Shown one piece after another: positions 1 to 10,632 of a stretch of 64,000 nucleotides of DNA (within the stretch, counting starts at the first letter, position 1; every line of letters starts with the position of its first letter). The notes beneath the pieces are model-generated. The model had not been told where the DNA came from and did no database searches. It saw only the letters and a program-made list of their open reading frames with translations. The stretch comes from Emiliania huxleyi CCMP1516 (taxonomy: Eukaryota > Haptophyta > Isochrysidales > Noelaerhabdaceae). Where the stretch lies: NCBI RefSeq assembly GCF_000372725.1, contig NW_005200754.1, positions 163,395 to 227,394 of the forward strand, in the 5' to 3' direction. Made by a program: the position numbers and the translations under genes.

Positions 1-1522
1 CATCAGCCAGGGGAGGAGGCGGACTCATAATGAAGCTCTTTCCCGCCCCTCCAGGCGGCCGAGCCTCCGAAGGTGCAGCCTCTCTCCGCGCTGCTCCCGC
101 CCGAGACGCTCGAGAAAGTGGAGCCGCCGCCGATGCCGTCCCCGCAAAAGAAGCACGCCGCCGGCCGAACCAAGCACCGGTCCAAGCCTCTGGAGCGGGC
201 GGCGGGGGCGGCGCCGCCTCCTTCGCCGACGCGCGAGGCGGGCGAGAGCTGGAGGGGGAGCGGGGGCAGCCTTGCGAGCGCCTCGCGGCGCCACCCCCCC
301 CGGGCGGGGCCTGCGACGGACTACTCAGCGGTTGAGAACCATGGTTCATGAGCCATAGGCGCCACTCTCAGGAAGGGGACTCGCGCCGGCACTCGCAGCG
401 GCACTCGCAGGACGGCTTCCGGCTCGTCGAGGGGGCGACGCAATGCACACCCGGCTAATGGATGAGTATTTGCTAGCAGGACGGCTTCCGGCTCGTCGAG
501 GGGGCGACGCAGGCGCGGCCGTCGGACCTCATCCGCAGGGCCACTGGCGACAGCCTCGGCTCCGGCCGGCTGCACGACCTGCACTTGCTCGAGAAGCACT
601 CGCCTCGGGATCCCGACGGCGCCGACGGCAGTTGCGCGCGTGTGTCCGAGGAGCCGCCAGCGGCGTGCGGACCCGCCTCCCGCCGGCCCACACTCACCCC
701 CCCAGCACCCCTTCCTTCACAGGAGTCTGCGTCGGCGGCGAGCGTGCGGCGAGGCTCGCGCGGCAGCTCCGCCGCGCAGAGGAGCGCCGGCTTGCCGACC
801 TCGTCGCCTCCGCACCAACGGAAGCCCGGACAGCAGCAGGGCGGAGGGCAGCAGGGCGGAGCGGCGGGAGAGGCGGCCGGCATGGAGGCTTCGCCCACGC
901 GGCGGAGGCACCGCCGGAAGGTGTCGAGAGACCGCACGGGGCCCACAGCCTCTCCAACCAACTGATGAATTGATGGTCAACTCATCATTGATAGGCGTCG
1001 AGAGACCGCGCGGCCGACCTCGCCCGCGGCGGCATCGACGTCCGCTCCCCCTCCTTCGCCGTCATCGCCAACCCTGCGCCTCCGCGCAAGCACAGCAGCA
1101 GGGGCGCGGCGGCGCAGGGGTCGGCGCGGCAGCGGCGGACGGAGGAGGAGCCTCCGCTCGCCGCTGTCGGCCGCAGGAGCAGCCGGGGCGAGTGGACCGA
1201 GGAGCTGGCGGAGCAGGCGGCCGTCAGCGTCGCCTTCGGCTCCACGATCGGCGGCGGCGGCCGCGGCATCTTCAACCAGCTCAGTCGCGAGGTCTCGCTG
1301 CCCAGCCTGACGGAGCGAGCCTCGCAGGGGGAAGGCAGCAGCGGCGGTAGCGGCGGCGGCAGCCGCCGCACGCCCTCCGCCTCCGCCGGCGTCGCCCCGG
1401 GCTGCTGGGCGGGAGAGCAGAGGAGCAGCCCGCCGACGCCGGTGAGATGTAGCCGGGATGCGATGCAGCCGACGCCGGCGAGGACAGCAGCTGACCCGTC
1501 TGCATCTCCCTCGGCTTCGTGA
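1..1522 (+). CDS. Unrecognised multi-exon gene, 3' part (5' end outside window)
   Basis: I do not recognise the product. Three open exon stretches read well on the + strand. One runs from about 53 (after an AG) and encodes a Pro/Lys/Arg-rich segment with the motif LLPPETLEKVEPPP. One runs from about 476 and encodes a segment with SDLIRRATGDSLG and LHDLHLLEKHSPRD. One starts at 995 after TGATAG, contains GGIDVRSPSFAVIANPAPP, EWTEELAEQAAVSVAFG and FNQLSREVSLPSLTERA, and ends at the TGA at 1520-1522. The composition suggests a largely disordered protein rich in Arg, Ser and Gly. Two introns are clear: one is marked by a 36-bp perfect exon duplication (407-442 and 476-511), the other is 921-994. 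The exon model is approximate, and neither cellular role nor localisation can be inferred. Confidence 0.45.
407..511 (+). repeat. Perfect 36-bp direct duplication bracketing a 69-bp intron-like insert
   Basis: Positions 407-442 and 476-511 are identical over 36 bp (both start GCAGGACGG and end GGCGACGCA), with an offset of 69 bp. The spacer 443-475 (ATGCACACC ... TTGCTA) is AT-richer than the flanks. Removing one 69-bp unit with GC-AG or equivalent borders restores a continuous exon. It has the same organisation as many other introns in the window but shows no divergence between the copies. Confidence 0.8.
921..994 (+). other. 74-bp intron with exon-copy 5' end and hairpin
   Basis: The GT donor is at 921 and the acceptor TGATAG ends at 994. 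The first 19 bases of the intron (921-939) match the first 19 bases of the next exon (995-1013) with two differences. The remainder holds an inverted repeat at 963-987, with 11-base arms starting TGATGA and ending CTCATCA around a TGG loop. A closely related sequence occurs inside the minus-strand intron 44103-44172. Confidence 0.65.
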
Positions 1523-2270
1523 CCTTGGCTTCCCGTCTGCCCTAGGCGGGCCATGCCGGGCGGGAGAGCGACTCGCGGCGATCCATCGCAGACGGCAGGT
1601 GGTCGCTTCACGCGAACTTGTGATGCGCCTCTCGGGCGCCCTCCGCTCGGACGCGTCAAGCGTAGAGGTAGCGGTTCTCTTTTCGCTGCCATACACCGCG
1701 GCACTCTTCTCATACTACTTCGCGTGCCGTCTACCGGTCTCTATACGTTAACCCAGACTAACGTTTAAACACTCCCACTGACGCGTTCGCATGTTTTTCT
1801 TTGAGAGCGCCTTCGTTGTTAATAAGAAAAGGAGAGGGGTCCCTTGTGCGCTTGTCGCAGACGCAGTCAAACACACACACACACACACACAAAACACACA
1901 CCGCACACCGCGCACCGCGCCCACCGGCCACCCGCCCCGCCTAGGTCGGAAAGTCGAAAGAGATGAGGACTTGAGGAGATGTGGAACAGCCCGAGGAATG
2001 GAGCGAACAAACATGGGAGGTTAAAGTCGCGCTGCCGGGCGTTTCTCACTTTCCGGGACACTCCCGTTGATTATTCTTTTTTTCCTGTGTCGAACCTGAC
2101 AGAGTTGTTTGGTATTGCTAAAAATCTCTCTCTCGAACCTGTGTGCTGTGAGAGAGAAGAGAAAGTCATGTGAGTGAGAGAGAAGCCTTGATGGCGCGGG
2201 GATTCTTTTTTCCGCGCGCGTGCCGGCGATTCTGTTTCTGTGACAGGCCTCTGCATTCGCCCATGCGGGC
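1523..2270. other. Intergenic, no gene seen; short (CA)n
   Basis: No convincing coding frame was found. The stretch holds a (CA)n microsatellite at about 1869-1892 and several low-GC tracts (for example 1790-1830 and 2060-2165). Open frames here are short and of arbitrary composition. It may include the 3' UTR of the preceding gene and promoter sequence, but no specific signal is recognisable. Confidence 0.5.
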
Positions 2271-2272
2271 CT

Positions 2273-2600
2273 TCATCGCTTTCGCCTTTCCGCAGCCAAG
2301 GTCCAGCATTTCGACGCGTAAAACGTCATCGACGCGCCCTCGGTGGCGATCATGGTTTTGTCAGCATGTGTCCCAGAGATGGACAGGCGATACTTGTGTA
2401 ACACATGCTTGACCTGCCCCACAAGCAACTGGTACCGCCCTGGTGGAATTTGCCTGATGCTGCAACGATAATCGCACATCGAGCGCGGTATGCCACTCAC
2501 GAAGTTTGGAGTTTGAGAATACTGCGGGCAGTTTTCCGAGTCTCCAATCGTGAGCATGCGGCTGCAGGTGGTTTGGGCGTCATCGGAGGGCGTGCTGCAC
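2273..2600 (-). CDS. Possible exon of a cysteine-containing secreted-type protein
   Basis: A minus-strand frame ending at a stop at 2273 reads with natural composition, unlike the Arg/Pro-rich shadow frames. It includes PNFVSGIPRSMCDYRC, RQIPPGRYQLLVGQVKHV and ISGTHADKTMIATEGASM. Regular Cys spacing and beta-strand-like alternation suggest an extracellular domain. It may be a downstream exon of the Cys-rich gene at 2776-4090. The upper limit is uncertain because the same frame runs into a dispersed repeat at 2614-2745. No family is recognised. Confidence 0.3.
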
Positions 2601-2613
2601 GGCAGAGAGAGAG

Positions 2614-2745
2614 AGAATTCTTGATACGAAACCACGACGACACACACCAGTCGACTCGCATCGGTTGCCTCCATGAACGGCGGAGCTATTCTCGCGCCCA
2701 CACCACACCTGGCTCCAACGTGGACACGCCCATAGCTGGGGACAC
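2614..2745. repeat. Dispersed ~130-bp repeat, copy 1
   Basis: Nearly identical to 40371-40503 (both run from ATTCTTGATACGAA to AGCTGGGGACAC). This copy is preceded by a GA dinucleotide run; the other is embedded in GTGA/CACT tetranucleotide runs. It looks like a short interspersed or MITE-like element mobile in this genome. No coding capacity is proposed. Confidence 0.75.
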
Positions 2746-2775
2746 TACTAGGTCACGCATGGCATCACAGAAGTT

Positions 2776-4090
2776 TTATCTCTGGGCCCCGAAAGGCATC
2801 TCTAGCAGTGTCGTTACGCATGCCCCCTCCCATCCTGGGCGCATGCGCCTCACGTCTCGCCAGAGCATAAGCCCTTGGCGTGTGGCGAGACGAGTTTTTC
2901 GCCATGCAGCGAGCAGCAAGCCGCCCGCCACAAACGGCCGGAGGCATCGCCACGGCACTGGCTGCGCCGCGGTCCCGCACCCGTCGACGCAGCTCCCCCC
3001 GCGGAAGACCGCGCGTAGCGACGCCTTGACGATCGAGATGAGCGCGCTCGAGGCTCGCCCACCTACTGCCCCTGAGAGTTGGTTATGAGTGGGCTCAGCT
3101 CCCCCCCTTGGGATCGAAGCTTCCACGACCTCTCTCTCTCTCTCTCTGCTGCACGGCATTGGTAGGCCCGTGATTACGCTGATCATGTAAAAGCCGGTGC
3201 AGTCGCTCGCAGGATAGGGTAGCAAGTCGCACCTCCCTCCTGTAGCAAGAGTCCGACCCGTGATTTCGCAACGGGGCCGCACAAACAGACTTTCCGATGT
3301 GGAGGTCTGCACCGGGACCTCCACATCCGGTCCTGGGCCAAAGACGCACGAACCATCGTCAGCGACGGCCAAGGGGTCGTAGTTGACAGCGAGCGCCACC
3401 GTGCACCCCGCTGGTGGCGGCAGCGGTGGCGGCGATGGCGGCGGGATCAGGCACTCTGCGCAGCCCCCGCAGCCGCCCCAGGCGCACCGCTGTTCCCACG
3501 CATCCGTTTTGGTGTAGCAGTAGCCTCTGCAAATGGCCACCGGCGAGAGGTTGTCGCCGCCGCCCTCAACGGCCTCGTCGCCGCCGCCCTCAGCGGCCTC
3601 GTCGCCGCCACGCTCAGCGGCCTCGTCGCCGCCGCCCTCAGCGGCCTCGTCGCCGCCGCCCGTCGATTCTGCACCACCGCAGCGGCCTCGTCAAAGTCTC
3701 CATTCGATTGGGTGATCAGATATGCTTGCCCGTCGATCAAAGTGCACGTGCAAATGGCAGAGTTCGTGTTGCAAGGCCACCATTGGTAGCCATCTGCGCA
3801 TGTCTGACAATTACGGCTTGTTGCACCATTTGGTGGCAGGCCCGGTGTTGGCGTGCAGGTTCTCTGTGATGGGCCCTCCGTCGTGGGATATGCTTGCCCG
3901 TCGACGACTGCCGCACTGTTTTTTTGATGCTCGCGGAGTCCGGGGAGTCCGTATCAGAGAGCCGGCGGGGGGCAGGCGCAAGGGTGCAACGTGTCCCGAG
4001 GTACTGGCTCGACCTGCGTCCTATACACTCGTTTCCTATACACTCGTTTTGACAACAAGGGCTTGCCGCACAACTACACTTCTGCGACAC
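2776..4090 (-). CDS. Cysteine-rich extracellular-type protein with CYTKT and DDGSC modules
   Basis: Minus-strand exons carry modules typical of algal secreted or cell-surface proteins of unknown function. From the N-terminal side they are: QRTCTPTPGLPPNGA; CQTCADGYQWWPCN and CTCTLIDGQAYLI; a (EAAEGGGD)n linker; YCYTKTDAWEQRCAW followed by CGGCAEC; a PPPSPPPLPPP linker; and VNYDPLAVADDGSCVF, the A-x-NYDP...DDGSC motif. DGQAY occurs twice (about 3735 and 3893), so an upstream module is duplicated. Frames change at about 3690 (AG before AATCGACG) and probably upstream near 3935, so introns are required. A CT dinucleotide run at 3127-3148 follows the last clear Cys segment; continuation to the stop at 2776 is uncertain. 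Family membership rests on motif recognition only; the biochemical function is unknown. Confidence 0.5.
3546..3670. repeat. 24-bp coding tandem repeat (Glu-Ala-Ala-Glu-Gly-Gly-Gly-Asp)
   Basis: About five units of a 24-bp repeat (GTCGCCGCCGCCCTCAGCGG plus CCTC on the + strand) encode EAAEGGGD on the minus strand, as a spacer in the Cys-rich protein. The units differ by only one or two bases. The period is a multiple of three, so copy number can change without a frameshift. Confidence 0.8.
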
Positions 4091-4125
4091 AGATGCGGAT
4101 CTCTCGGGTGAGGCAGCGCTGCATT

Positions 4126-5597
4126 TTACAGGATCTGGCGGCCAGATGCAAAGTCCCGGCCTATGCTGGTGTTCAATCCCGCTATCGACAAGTTGGCAGC
4201 TAGTTCATCCCTTAGGCCCGGTGGCCACCGATCCATCTTGCTGTTGAGCAGGCAGGACCGCAACATTGCTTGATCGGAGCCCAATCTCGGGTCGGAAGGA
4301 TATTGCCCAGACAGCTTCAAGTAGTTTGTCCACACCAGGAGCAGGTAAAAGGCGAGTGCTCCCCCGTCTGCTGAGAGGCTTTGGTCAAGGAGTCCTTTGT
4401 ATGCTTTGAACACGTCCTCTCTCTTGTTTCCGGTGGTCTCCTTGGCTTCTTGTTCACATGGATCCTTGTATTCTGAGTAGACCCCCGGAGAGTAGGCCTT
4501 GTATTTGCACAGGCAATACCACCCATATACCCCCCTTGGCTTCGGGCCATGGAAATGGGCGATGCGTATGTTTGTCTTCTTCTCCTTTTGCCAGCCCCAG
4601 TACGCCTTCCAGTTCCACTCATCTGGTAGCTTGGAGATTGATCCCTTGAAAAACGCCAGGAGGAGACCCTGGTCTCCTGCAGGAAAGTGAAACTTGTGCT
4701 CCACCCCAAAGCGCAGAAGTGCGTCGCGCTTTTGCGAGAACCGCTCCACGTCCATCACCATCACCCCGGAGTTGCTGGGAGCGGAGCCTCTCACGGCTTC
4801 AGGACCCATGGCCAACAGCCCCCCATTCCGAGGCCGGATGAGATTCTGCTGGCCAATGTCCCCCAAGAACAAGACATCCGTGTCTGTGTACAGTACCTGC
4901 TTGTAGGACACTGTGGATTGGCATCTGCTCTTCTCGCCACGTAGATGCGCGCCAAGCGGTCCGGTGTCGTTGACTGTGAGATCGAGCCGCAGGTAGGCGC
5001 CAACGCTGGGGTTGTGACGCAACCCAGCTTCCCTCATCTTGTCTATGAAGCTCAGCCCATGAAATATGACCTCCACCCCTTGCCCTTGCAACCAGGCCGT
5101 GATGTTTGTTGGCTTGCCATCGTAGATGAGATGAGGCAGGAGTGAAGGCGCTGCCTTGCGTTGCGAGCCCACTGCTGCTATGACGTAAGCCATACTGGCT
5201 TCGATGGCATGTGCCGGCATGTATCTCGCACCAATGGCCATGAACCACGGCACGCAACCTTTGGGGCAGTGGCATGGAGATGTGCTTGGCGATATTCGTA
5301 GCTTGCGCGATTTCGTGTGGATCTTGTTGAGGACCTCCTCGTGGTCCAGGGGGTCGTAGGCCATTAATGCGCCCATGGCCTAAGTAGGTGCCGGAGGCAA
5401 GGGGTTGAGGATGCGGGCATCCGGGGTGCGGAGGGTGTGGTGGTAGCGGGACTCGCCGGAAGCGCAGTGACGTCTGGCAGCGCAGTTGAGGATGCAGCAA
5501 GCGCGGCGCCGCCAGCGGCGGTGACCAAGCCGCCAGAGACGGTGGTCAAGCAGAGAAGAATGCCGAGCAGGCGGGCCTTTGAGTTGCGGCGCCACAT
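4126..5597 (-). CDS. GT8-like type II membrane glycosyltransferase
   Basis: Probably transfers a sugar from a nucleotide sugar in the Golgi/ER lumen. The start is taken at the ATG at 5597. The N-terminus MWRRNSKARLLG followed by ILLCLTTVSGG is a short basic cytoplasmic tail plus signal anchor. A GC-AG intron (5380-5456, 77 bp, phase 0) joins ...VTALP to AMGALMAYDPL and bypasses the in-frame TAA. The 418-codon second exon contains KQVLYTDTDVLFLGD (the metal-binding DxD of GT-A folds), SNSGVMVMDVE, AGDQGLLLAFF and IAHFHGPKPRG (the HxxGxxKP-type C-terminal motif of family GT8, as in glycogenin and plant GUX/GolS relatives). The predicted length is about 464 aa. Donor and acceptor specificity cannot be inferred. 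Family assignment is confident, subfamily is not. Confidence 0.75.
5380..5456 (-). other. GC-AG intron in the GT8-like gene
   Basis: On the minus strand the exon ends ...CTTCCG, the intron starts GCGAGTCC and ends CTACTTAG, and the next exon starts GCCATGGGC. It is 77 bp, phase 0. Without it the frame stops at TAA just after LLRPWAH. It shows no obvious copy of the downstream exon at its 5' end, so it contrasts with the duplicated-edge introns elsewhere. Confidence 0.6.
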
Positions 5598-6087
5598 TAC
5601 CGTCTCGCCTTCGTAGGTGGTTGTGTGGCCCTCACACGTGAAGGGCAGCCTCGGCAGCGCGTCGGACGGGAGGCTCGAAAATGCTTGGGCGCCCGTGAGC
5701 AGGAGGCAGCTCACAGAGTCGATCATCAGTCACACCTCTCACCTGCGAGCGTGCCCGCTTGGTGGGTCGGCTGTCTACCGCGCTGGCGGTGGCGGCGGCG
5801 GCGGCGGTACGGGAGCGAGGCGGTGTGGACGGGGGCTGCGATGTGCCTGCTCGAGCGCAGCGTAGCCCCAGGCCACGTTCCCGGACGCTCCGACGCACTG
5901 TTGGCTCACAACGTTCTTCTCTTCCGTTAAGGAAGGAATCTAAAGAAAGAAAGAAAGAAAACAGACAAGGAATCTAGCGAGAGCTTCTGTCGGGCGGAGT
6001 TTTTCTCCCGACTGTGGCAGGCGGAGCAAGCAGCGCGATCGCGCTGGTACAATAGAGTACAACAAAGCAAGTCCTCGCCAACGACGC

Positions 6088-7411
6088 ATGAGCCGGCCCG
6101 TAGCCGCCGCACGCCCCTACAAAGAGACGATCGACAGCAAATCGCCCGACGTCCGCCGCACCCGCGTTAATGAGGCGATCAGCCGCGGAAGAGAGAGGCG
6201 AGCGGCGGCGGCAGCGGCGGCAGAGGAGGAGGAGGGGCCGTCTGGGCTCTCGGCACTGCTTTGCTGCTGCCTGCCGGGTGGAACCGGCAACGCGCTGTTG
6301 AGCGAGGTTGCGATGACCGCCAGCGCGATGCGTGGCCCGCCGCCGCTCGAGCTGCTGCCTGGGTATGCGAACGAGAGCGGATCGGGGCGGGACCCGCCGA
6401 CGTCTGGGTGGCTCGAGGTGGTCAACAAGTCGGAGCGAGACGGCGAGGTGATTGCGGTGCTCGCGGGGGCGAACGTGGTCGAGTTGCTTCGCTGCAAGGC
6501 GAGCCCACCCGCCGCCGCTCCAAGGCTCTTCGGGCGGCGGCATTCTCTTCACACACGCCTGCCTGCGAAAAGGTGGGGTCGCTGCTGCTGCTTGACGAGG
6601 CGCTCCGCAACGGCGTGATGGAGGACCAGACGGTGGTCAGCGCGGAGATCGGGCCTTCCGTCGACACTCTCGAGGTCAGTCACAGCGCTGTAGCAGCAGC
6701 CGTGGCAACGATGAGAAAGTAGCTCTCCCCCCCCCCCCCTCTTCGTCACACACCACTCCTCCCGCCTCCCTCGCCAAGCCTCCCTCTTTCACACCTCCCT
6801 CTCCACACCCCTCTCCAGGTCGCGCTCTTCACCAAGCCGAGGCTGCCGACTGCAGACGCTGTCCGGTCGGGCGTTGTGCGAGACAACTTCGCGGAGGCGC
6901 GTAGATCTATCACTATTGTTGTTATCATTGCCATTATCCGGCCTTGTGCGAGAGAACCCCGCACAGGCACGTCATTACTGTGCGCGGCGTGATTGTTGTT
7001 GTTCGTGCAGGCACAACTCAGCCACACCTCGGCACATCTCAGCCACACCTCGGCACATCTCAGCCACACCTCCGCGCATCTCAGCCACACCTCGGCACGA
7101 GATGGGCTGCGAGCAGGTGGCAAGAGCTGTGAAGAGAGAGCTGTGAACAGGTCACGGCGTATACCTGCCGCTGCGCCGGCCGCAACGTGCTTCTCAAGTA
7201 CAAGCGAGGGGCGCTCGAGGTGCAGAGGGGGGGCGGGGGCGGGCTGGCGGCCTTCGGCGTGGGGAAGCGAAAGGCCGTCGGGTCGAACATCGACATGAAG
7301 ACAAACGTCGAGTCGCTGGAGCAGGCGGCAGTGAGACCGGCCACTCACTCACCTCCAACGAAGGAGTCGTCCAACCGTTCCAACCGCTGCTGACGCAGGT
7401 GGCACTGCCAT
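6088..7411 (+). CDS. Unrecognised multi-exon gene
   Basis: The start is proposed at the ATG at 6088 (MSRPVAAARPYKETIDS). The first exon continues through an EEEEGPSGL stretch, then LLPGYANESGSGRDPP and GWLEVVNKSERDGEVIAVL. A phrase CLPGGTGNAL superficially resembles the diacylglycerol/sphingosine-kinase PxGTGN loop, but the rest does not support that family. Further exons: LLLLDEALRNGVMEDQTVV (about 6580-6675, ending at CTCGAG before GTCAGT); VALFTKPRLPTADAVRSGV (from about 6819); and, after an AG at 7150, RNVLLKYKRGALEV and GKRKAVGSNIDMKTNVESL. A final mini-exon VALP ends in TGA at 7409-7411. The exon/intron edges at 6874-6905 and 6943-6975 show the duplicated-edge pattern (TTGTGCGAGA repeated). 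The function is not recognised; coding support is reading frame plus splice signals. Confidence 0.45.
7014..7096. repeat. 21-bp intronic tandem repeat
   Basis: About four copies of CAGCCACACCTCGGCACATC-type units lie between two coding stretches of the 6.1-7.4 kb gene. They sit in a presumed intron just upstream of a stretch containing repeated CTGTGAA half-motifs and an AG acceptor (CTGTGAACAG at 7141-7150). Confidence 0.7.
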
Positions 7412-7517
7412 GACATCGGCGTGCAAGGGCCGGGGATCGAGTGGGCTCGTGCCGCGCCCCGATCCCGCAACGCCACGCCGCGCCGAGGCGAGAGAGGGTG
7501 GAGGAGGGGCTCGGCGA

Positions 7518-7633
<116 letters not shown>

Positions 7634-7639
7634 CCGTTC

Positions 7640-8385
7640 GGCTCGCGGTGGCATTCGGCCGGGAGAGAAGGTGAGTTCAGATGTTTGCGTGACGGGGGTG
7701 AATCTGAGGTGAGCGGAGGTACGTTTCGCGCTGGTAGTGGTACATGCGCTGTAGTATGGAGCTAGGTAAGGTAAGGTAAATTTCTCCACACGCACATCAA
7801 AAAAAAACTGTTCAGTTTTCAAAGGCAAAACACAACGCTCTGCGGTTGGTGCACCCCTCTCGCACTGACACATTCCCCTCTACCCCTCATCCCTACCCTT
7901 GGCTGAGCACATCTACCTGCGAGCTAGCATCTCCGCATTTTCTCCTCTAGTCATCCGCCCGCGCCGCGCGTCACTATGGGCGTCTAGTGCAGCCACTGAC
8001 AGAGCTATTCCGAAGGAGTGGTCGACGCCTCGCCTAGAGTCGGGTGGGCCCGCGCACTGCTTAGCCCTGAGGGGGGAGTGTGTGTGAGGCGGTCACACGA
8101 ACATCAAAGAGTGGTGGGGCAAGGGGGCTCTGGGCTCTACGATGCTGGGGCAAGGCGCAAGGCCAAGGGTAAGGTACTTTAAGTAAGGGGTAAGGTAAAC
8201 TTCTCTCCACACACACACGAGGTCGTGGGGGGGCAAGGGGGGGCAACCCTCGCGTCTCCACGTCTAATGACAGGAGCCCCACAGCATACCATTCAAAGTG
8301 CAATTCCCAGCGCGTGGGTGAGCGGTGTGTGTTGTGTTAGGGTGCCCACAGCGCACAGGACCCAAAAAAGTAAAAAAGAATTCTT
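7640..8385. other. Intergenic, no gene seen; GGTAAGGTAA-type repeats
   Basis: It contains short related islands with TAAGGTAAGGTAA at about 7764-7780 and 8168-8196, each followed by CTCCACAC, and CACACGA-type tails. No natural-looking protein frame is present. It could hold the promoter of the next + strand gene. Confidence 0.4.
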
Positions 8386-9483
8386 AAGATACAAGCCTGA
8401 GCTGCGCACCGCAAGCCCGGAGGGCGTGCTCCCTCAGCTCCAGCTCGCTCGGTCTGCGGTGCCTCTTCACAAAGCGATGGCACGGAGGGTGCGGCAAGAG
8501 CAGGCGCGCCGACCTCCAGAGGCGCTTGGCGACGCCGGCTTCGAGATGCTTCGAGAGATCGGGGTGCTGCACGAGCAAGGTGCGACTTCTTATCCCTATC
8601 TTCTCACGCCGACACCAGGCCAAAGCTACCCAACGCTACTGCTCGAAGGCGAGCGCATGGTGAGCTCCTCGGCTGTGGCAGCAAACTGCTGGGACCATTG
8701 CCCCGAGGAGCCATCCTCGCTCTCGACGCTGCCTCCGACTGGCACCGTCCTCGCCGCGGACCCGCTCGCTGTGCAGCCGCGGCTGTGGGAGCACACATGG
8801 CGCCACCCTCTAGAGCTCTACATCCCGGACGCGCAACAGAGACCCGCACACTTACCTGGAGAAGCGGGCGCTCAACGCCACCCTCCTGCCCCTCGCAGGG
8901 CATTCGCTCCATGCGTACTGCTGATGCTGGGCGAGGGACGTGGCGTGGTAGTGAATGCGCCCTCGTCGCTGCCGCTGTACGAGCACGTCGGCATGCTCGC
9001 CGAGCAGAAGGCGCCGCCCGGAAGCGCCGACCACGGCGAGGTGTGGCCTGGAGATTCGTGGCTCGACTCGTGCAGCAGCGTATTCGGGTGGGCTGCAGCT
9101 TCTACAGGGCTTAGGGGCACAATCAAGCGCGACCCGACTGATGAACGACGTGCGATCGCCATAGGTGGAGCCCCGTCTTCTATGGCGGTGACTCGGAGGC
9201 CGCTCTTTGCCTGTGCCTTGCTAACCCTCCCCGCGCTTCTCCGGGCCGTTATTTTTCTGCCTGCCCCGCACCCCTCAGGCGGAACGTCTCACTGTTCTTC
9301 ATCCGCACGGCTCGCTGCTGAGCGGCTGCCGCCAGCTTGCGCCTACGCTGTATGAGGGTGGCCGCCTCCTCGACGCGGCGATGCTCGTGCGTTGCGGCAA
9401 GGCCAAAGCGGAGGACTTCGTCTTCTTCCGTGGGCGAGAATTGCCGATGTCGCCGAGATGGCATCTCCATTTCTTCCCTGTAT

Positions 9484-9518
<35 letters not shown>

Positions 9519-10614
9519 GTATTCGGTTGAATCCGTGCCAAGGATATGCCCGGGCCCGCTTGTGATGCGACCTGCTCGTGCGTCCCCCAGGCGCGTGCAG
9601 TGGGAGGACGACGAGTTCGCCGAGCAGCTGGCGCGTGGCGACTGGATGATCTGCCCGAAGGCGCGCGGCGAGTGGATGGTCAACGCAAAGGGAGGCCACG
9701 GCTTGGGCGAGGATCGTGCGCTGAGCACCGCCGAGCAGGAGCTGCGCGACCAGCGGCGGCTGCGTTCGTCGTGGGCGGCATGGTCGCTGTGCGTGGAGAG
9801 CCTCGGCGCGGCGCACGCCCCCCTGCTCCGCTTCCGCCCTGACGCGCTCAAAGAGGCGATCGTGAGGGAGGATGCCACCTGGAGAATGACGCATGCTTTC
9901 GGACCCGCCCCTGGCGCACTCTCGTAGGCAATTGAGCGGATCAGCTTCCCAGAGGGCCCGCCTTCACGGCAGGACGAGCGATTGGCCAACGCGCTGAGCG
10001 GCGGACGGAGCTACGCTGTGGGGGACGAGACGCCAGCGTGGCAGGAGTCTAGAGACGAATGACTCGCTTACCTTCCTCGTTATGCGGTTCTGCTGCTCTG
10101 ACATCGAGCGCACTTGTGCGTTGTGGCCCTGTGCGGTCTAGCTAGGTCTCCCCTCCCAATGCACTCCCGACTAGAAGACTTTCGCGTCATGCCACATCGG
10201 TCATTGCACCGACGGGGTGTGGCGGAGAGTCTTGGGTCTCGCCTCTCGGTCTGTCGGCCGCTGTCGCCAGCTCGCCACCCCCCCGGCCCGTGTATACTCA
10301 TTTGGGCCTCAATCGTCATACAATGAATGCCTCCACTGGTCCAAGACTGTTGCCTTTCAAACCTAAACTGAGAAGACGCCAAGAAGAGAGAGAGCGCCGC
10401 CATAATACACACCGGCACCGCGCCAACGCGGCCGGCTCTGGAGGCCACAGCTGCATGCGAGACGTCCGCGGCCGCCGCGAAGTCACTTCTTCTTGGAGTT
10501 GTCGACGTACCCTCCCCCCTCGACCGGGACGCCGGCATGATCCACCTGCTCACGGCTCGAGTGAAGGAAGCAGCAAAGGCCGCTTTCGCCCCGCTGGAGA
10601 GAAGCGCCGGCTGA
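8386..10614 (+). CDS. Unrecognised multi-exon gene, convergent with glyoxalase I
   Basis: Natural-looking exon frames on the + strand: FLRYKPELRTASPEGVLPQL through EALGDAGFEMLREIGVLHEQ (about 8386-8580); AERLTVLHPHGSLLSG, QLAPTLYEGGRLLDAAMLV and KAKAEDFVFFRGRELPM (about 9280-9450); QWEDDEFAEQLARGDWMICP, GEWMVNAKGGHGL, then RFRPDALKEAIVREDATWRM (about 9595-9890); IERISFPEGPPSRQDERLAN (from about 9930); and a last exon SLLLGVVDVPSPLDRDAGMI, HLLTARVKEAAKAAFAPLE, ending in TGA at 10612-10614. The CT-dinucleotide run at 9487-9513 is in an intron. The stop lies 18 bp from the stop of the opposing glyoxalase I gene. No domain is recognised and the exon joins are tentative. Confidence 0.4.
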
Positions 10615-10632
10615 AGGCATTCCTGAGCTCGG

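Noticed and set aside
6260..6320. Lipid kinase (diacylglycerol/sphingosine kinase) from CLPGGTGNAL
   Set aside because: Only the PGGTGN phrase matches; the rest of the catalytic domain motifs are absent, so this is probably coincidence.
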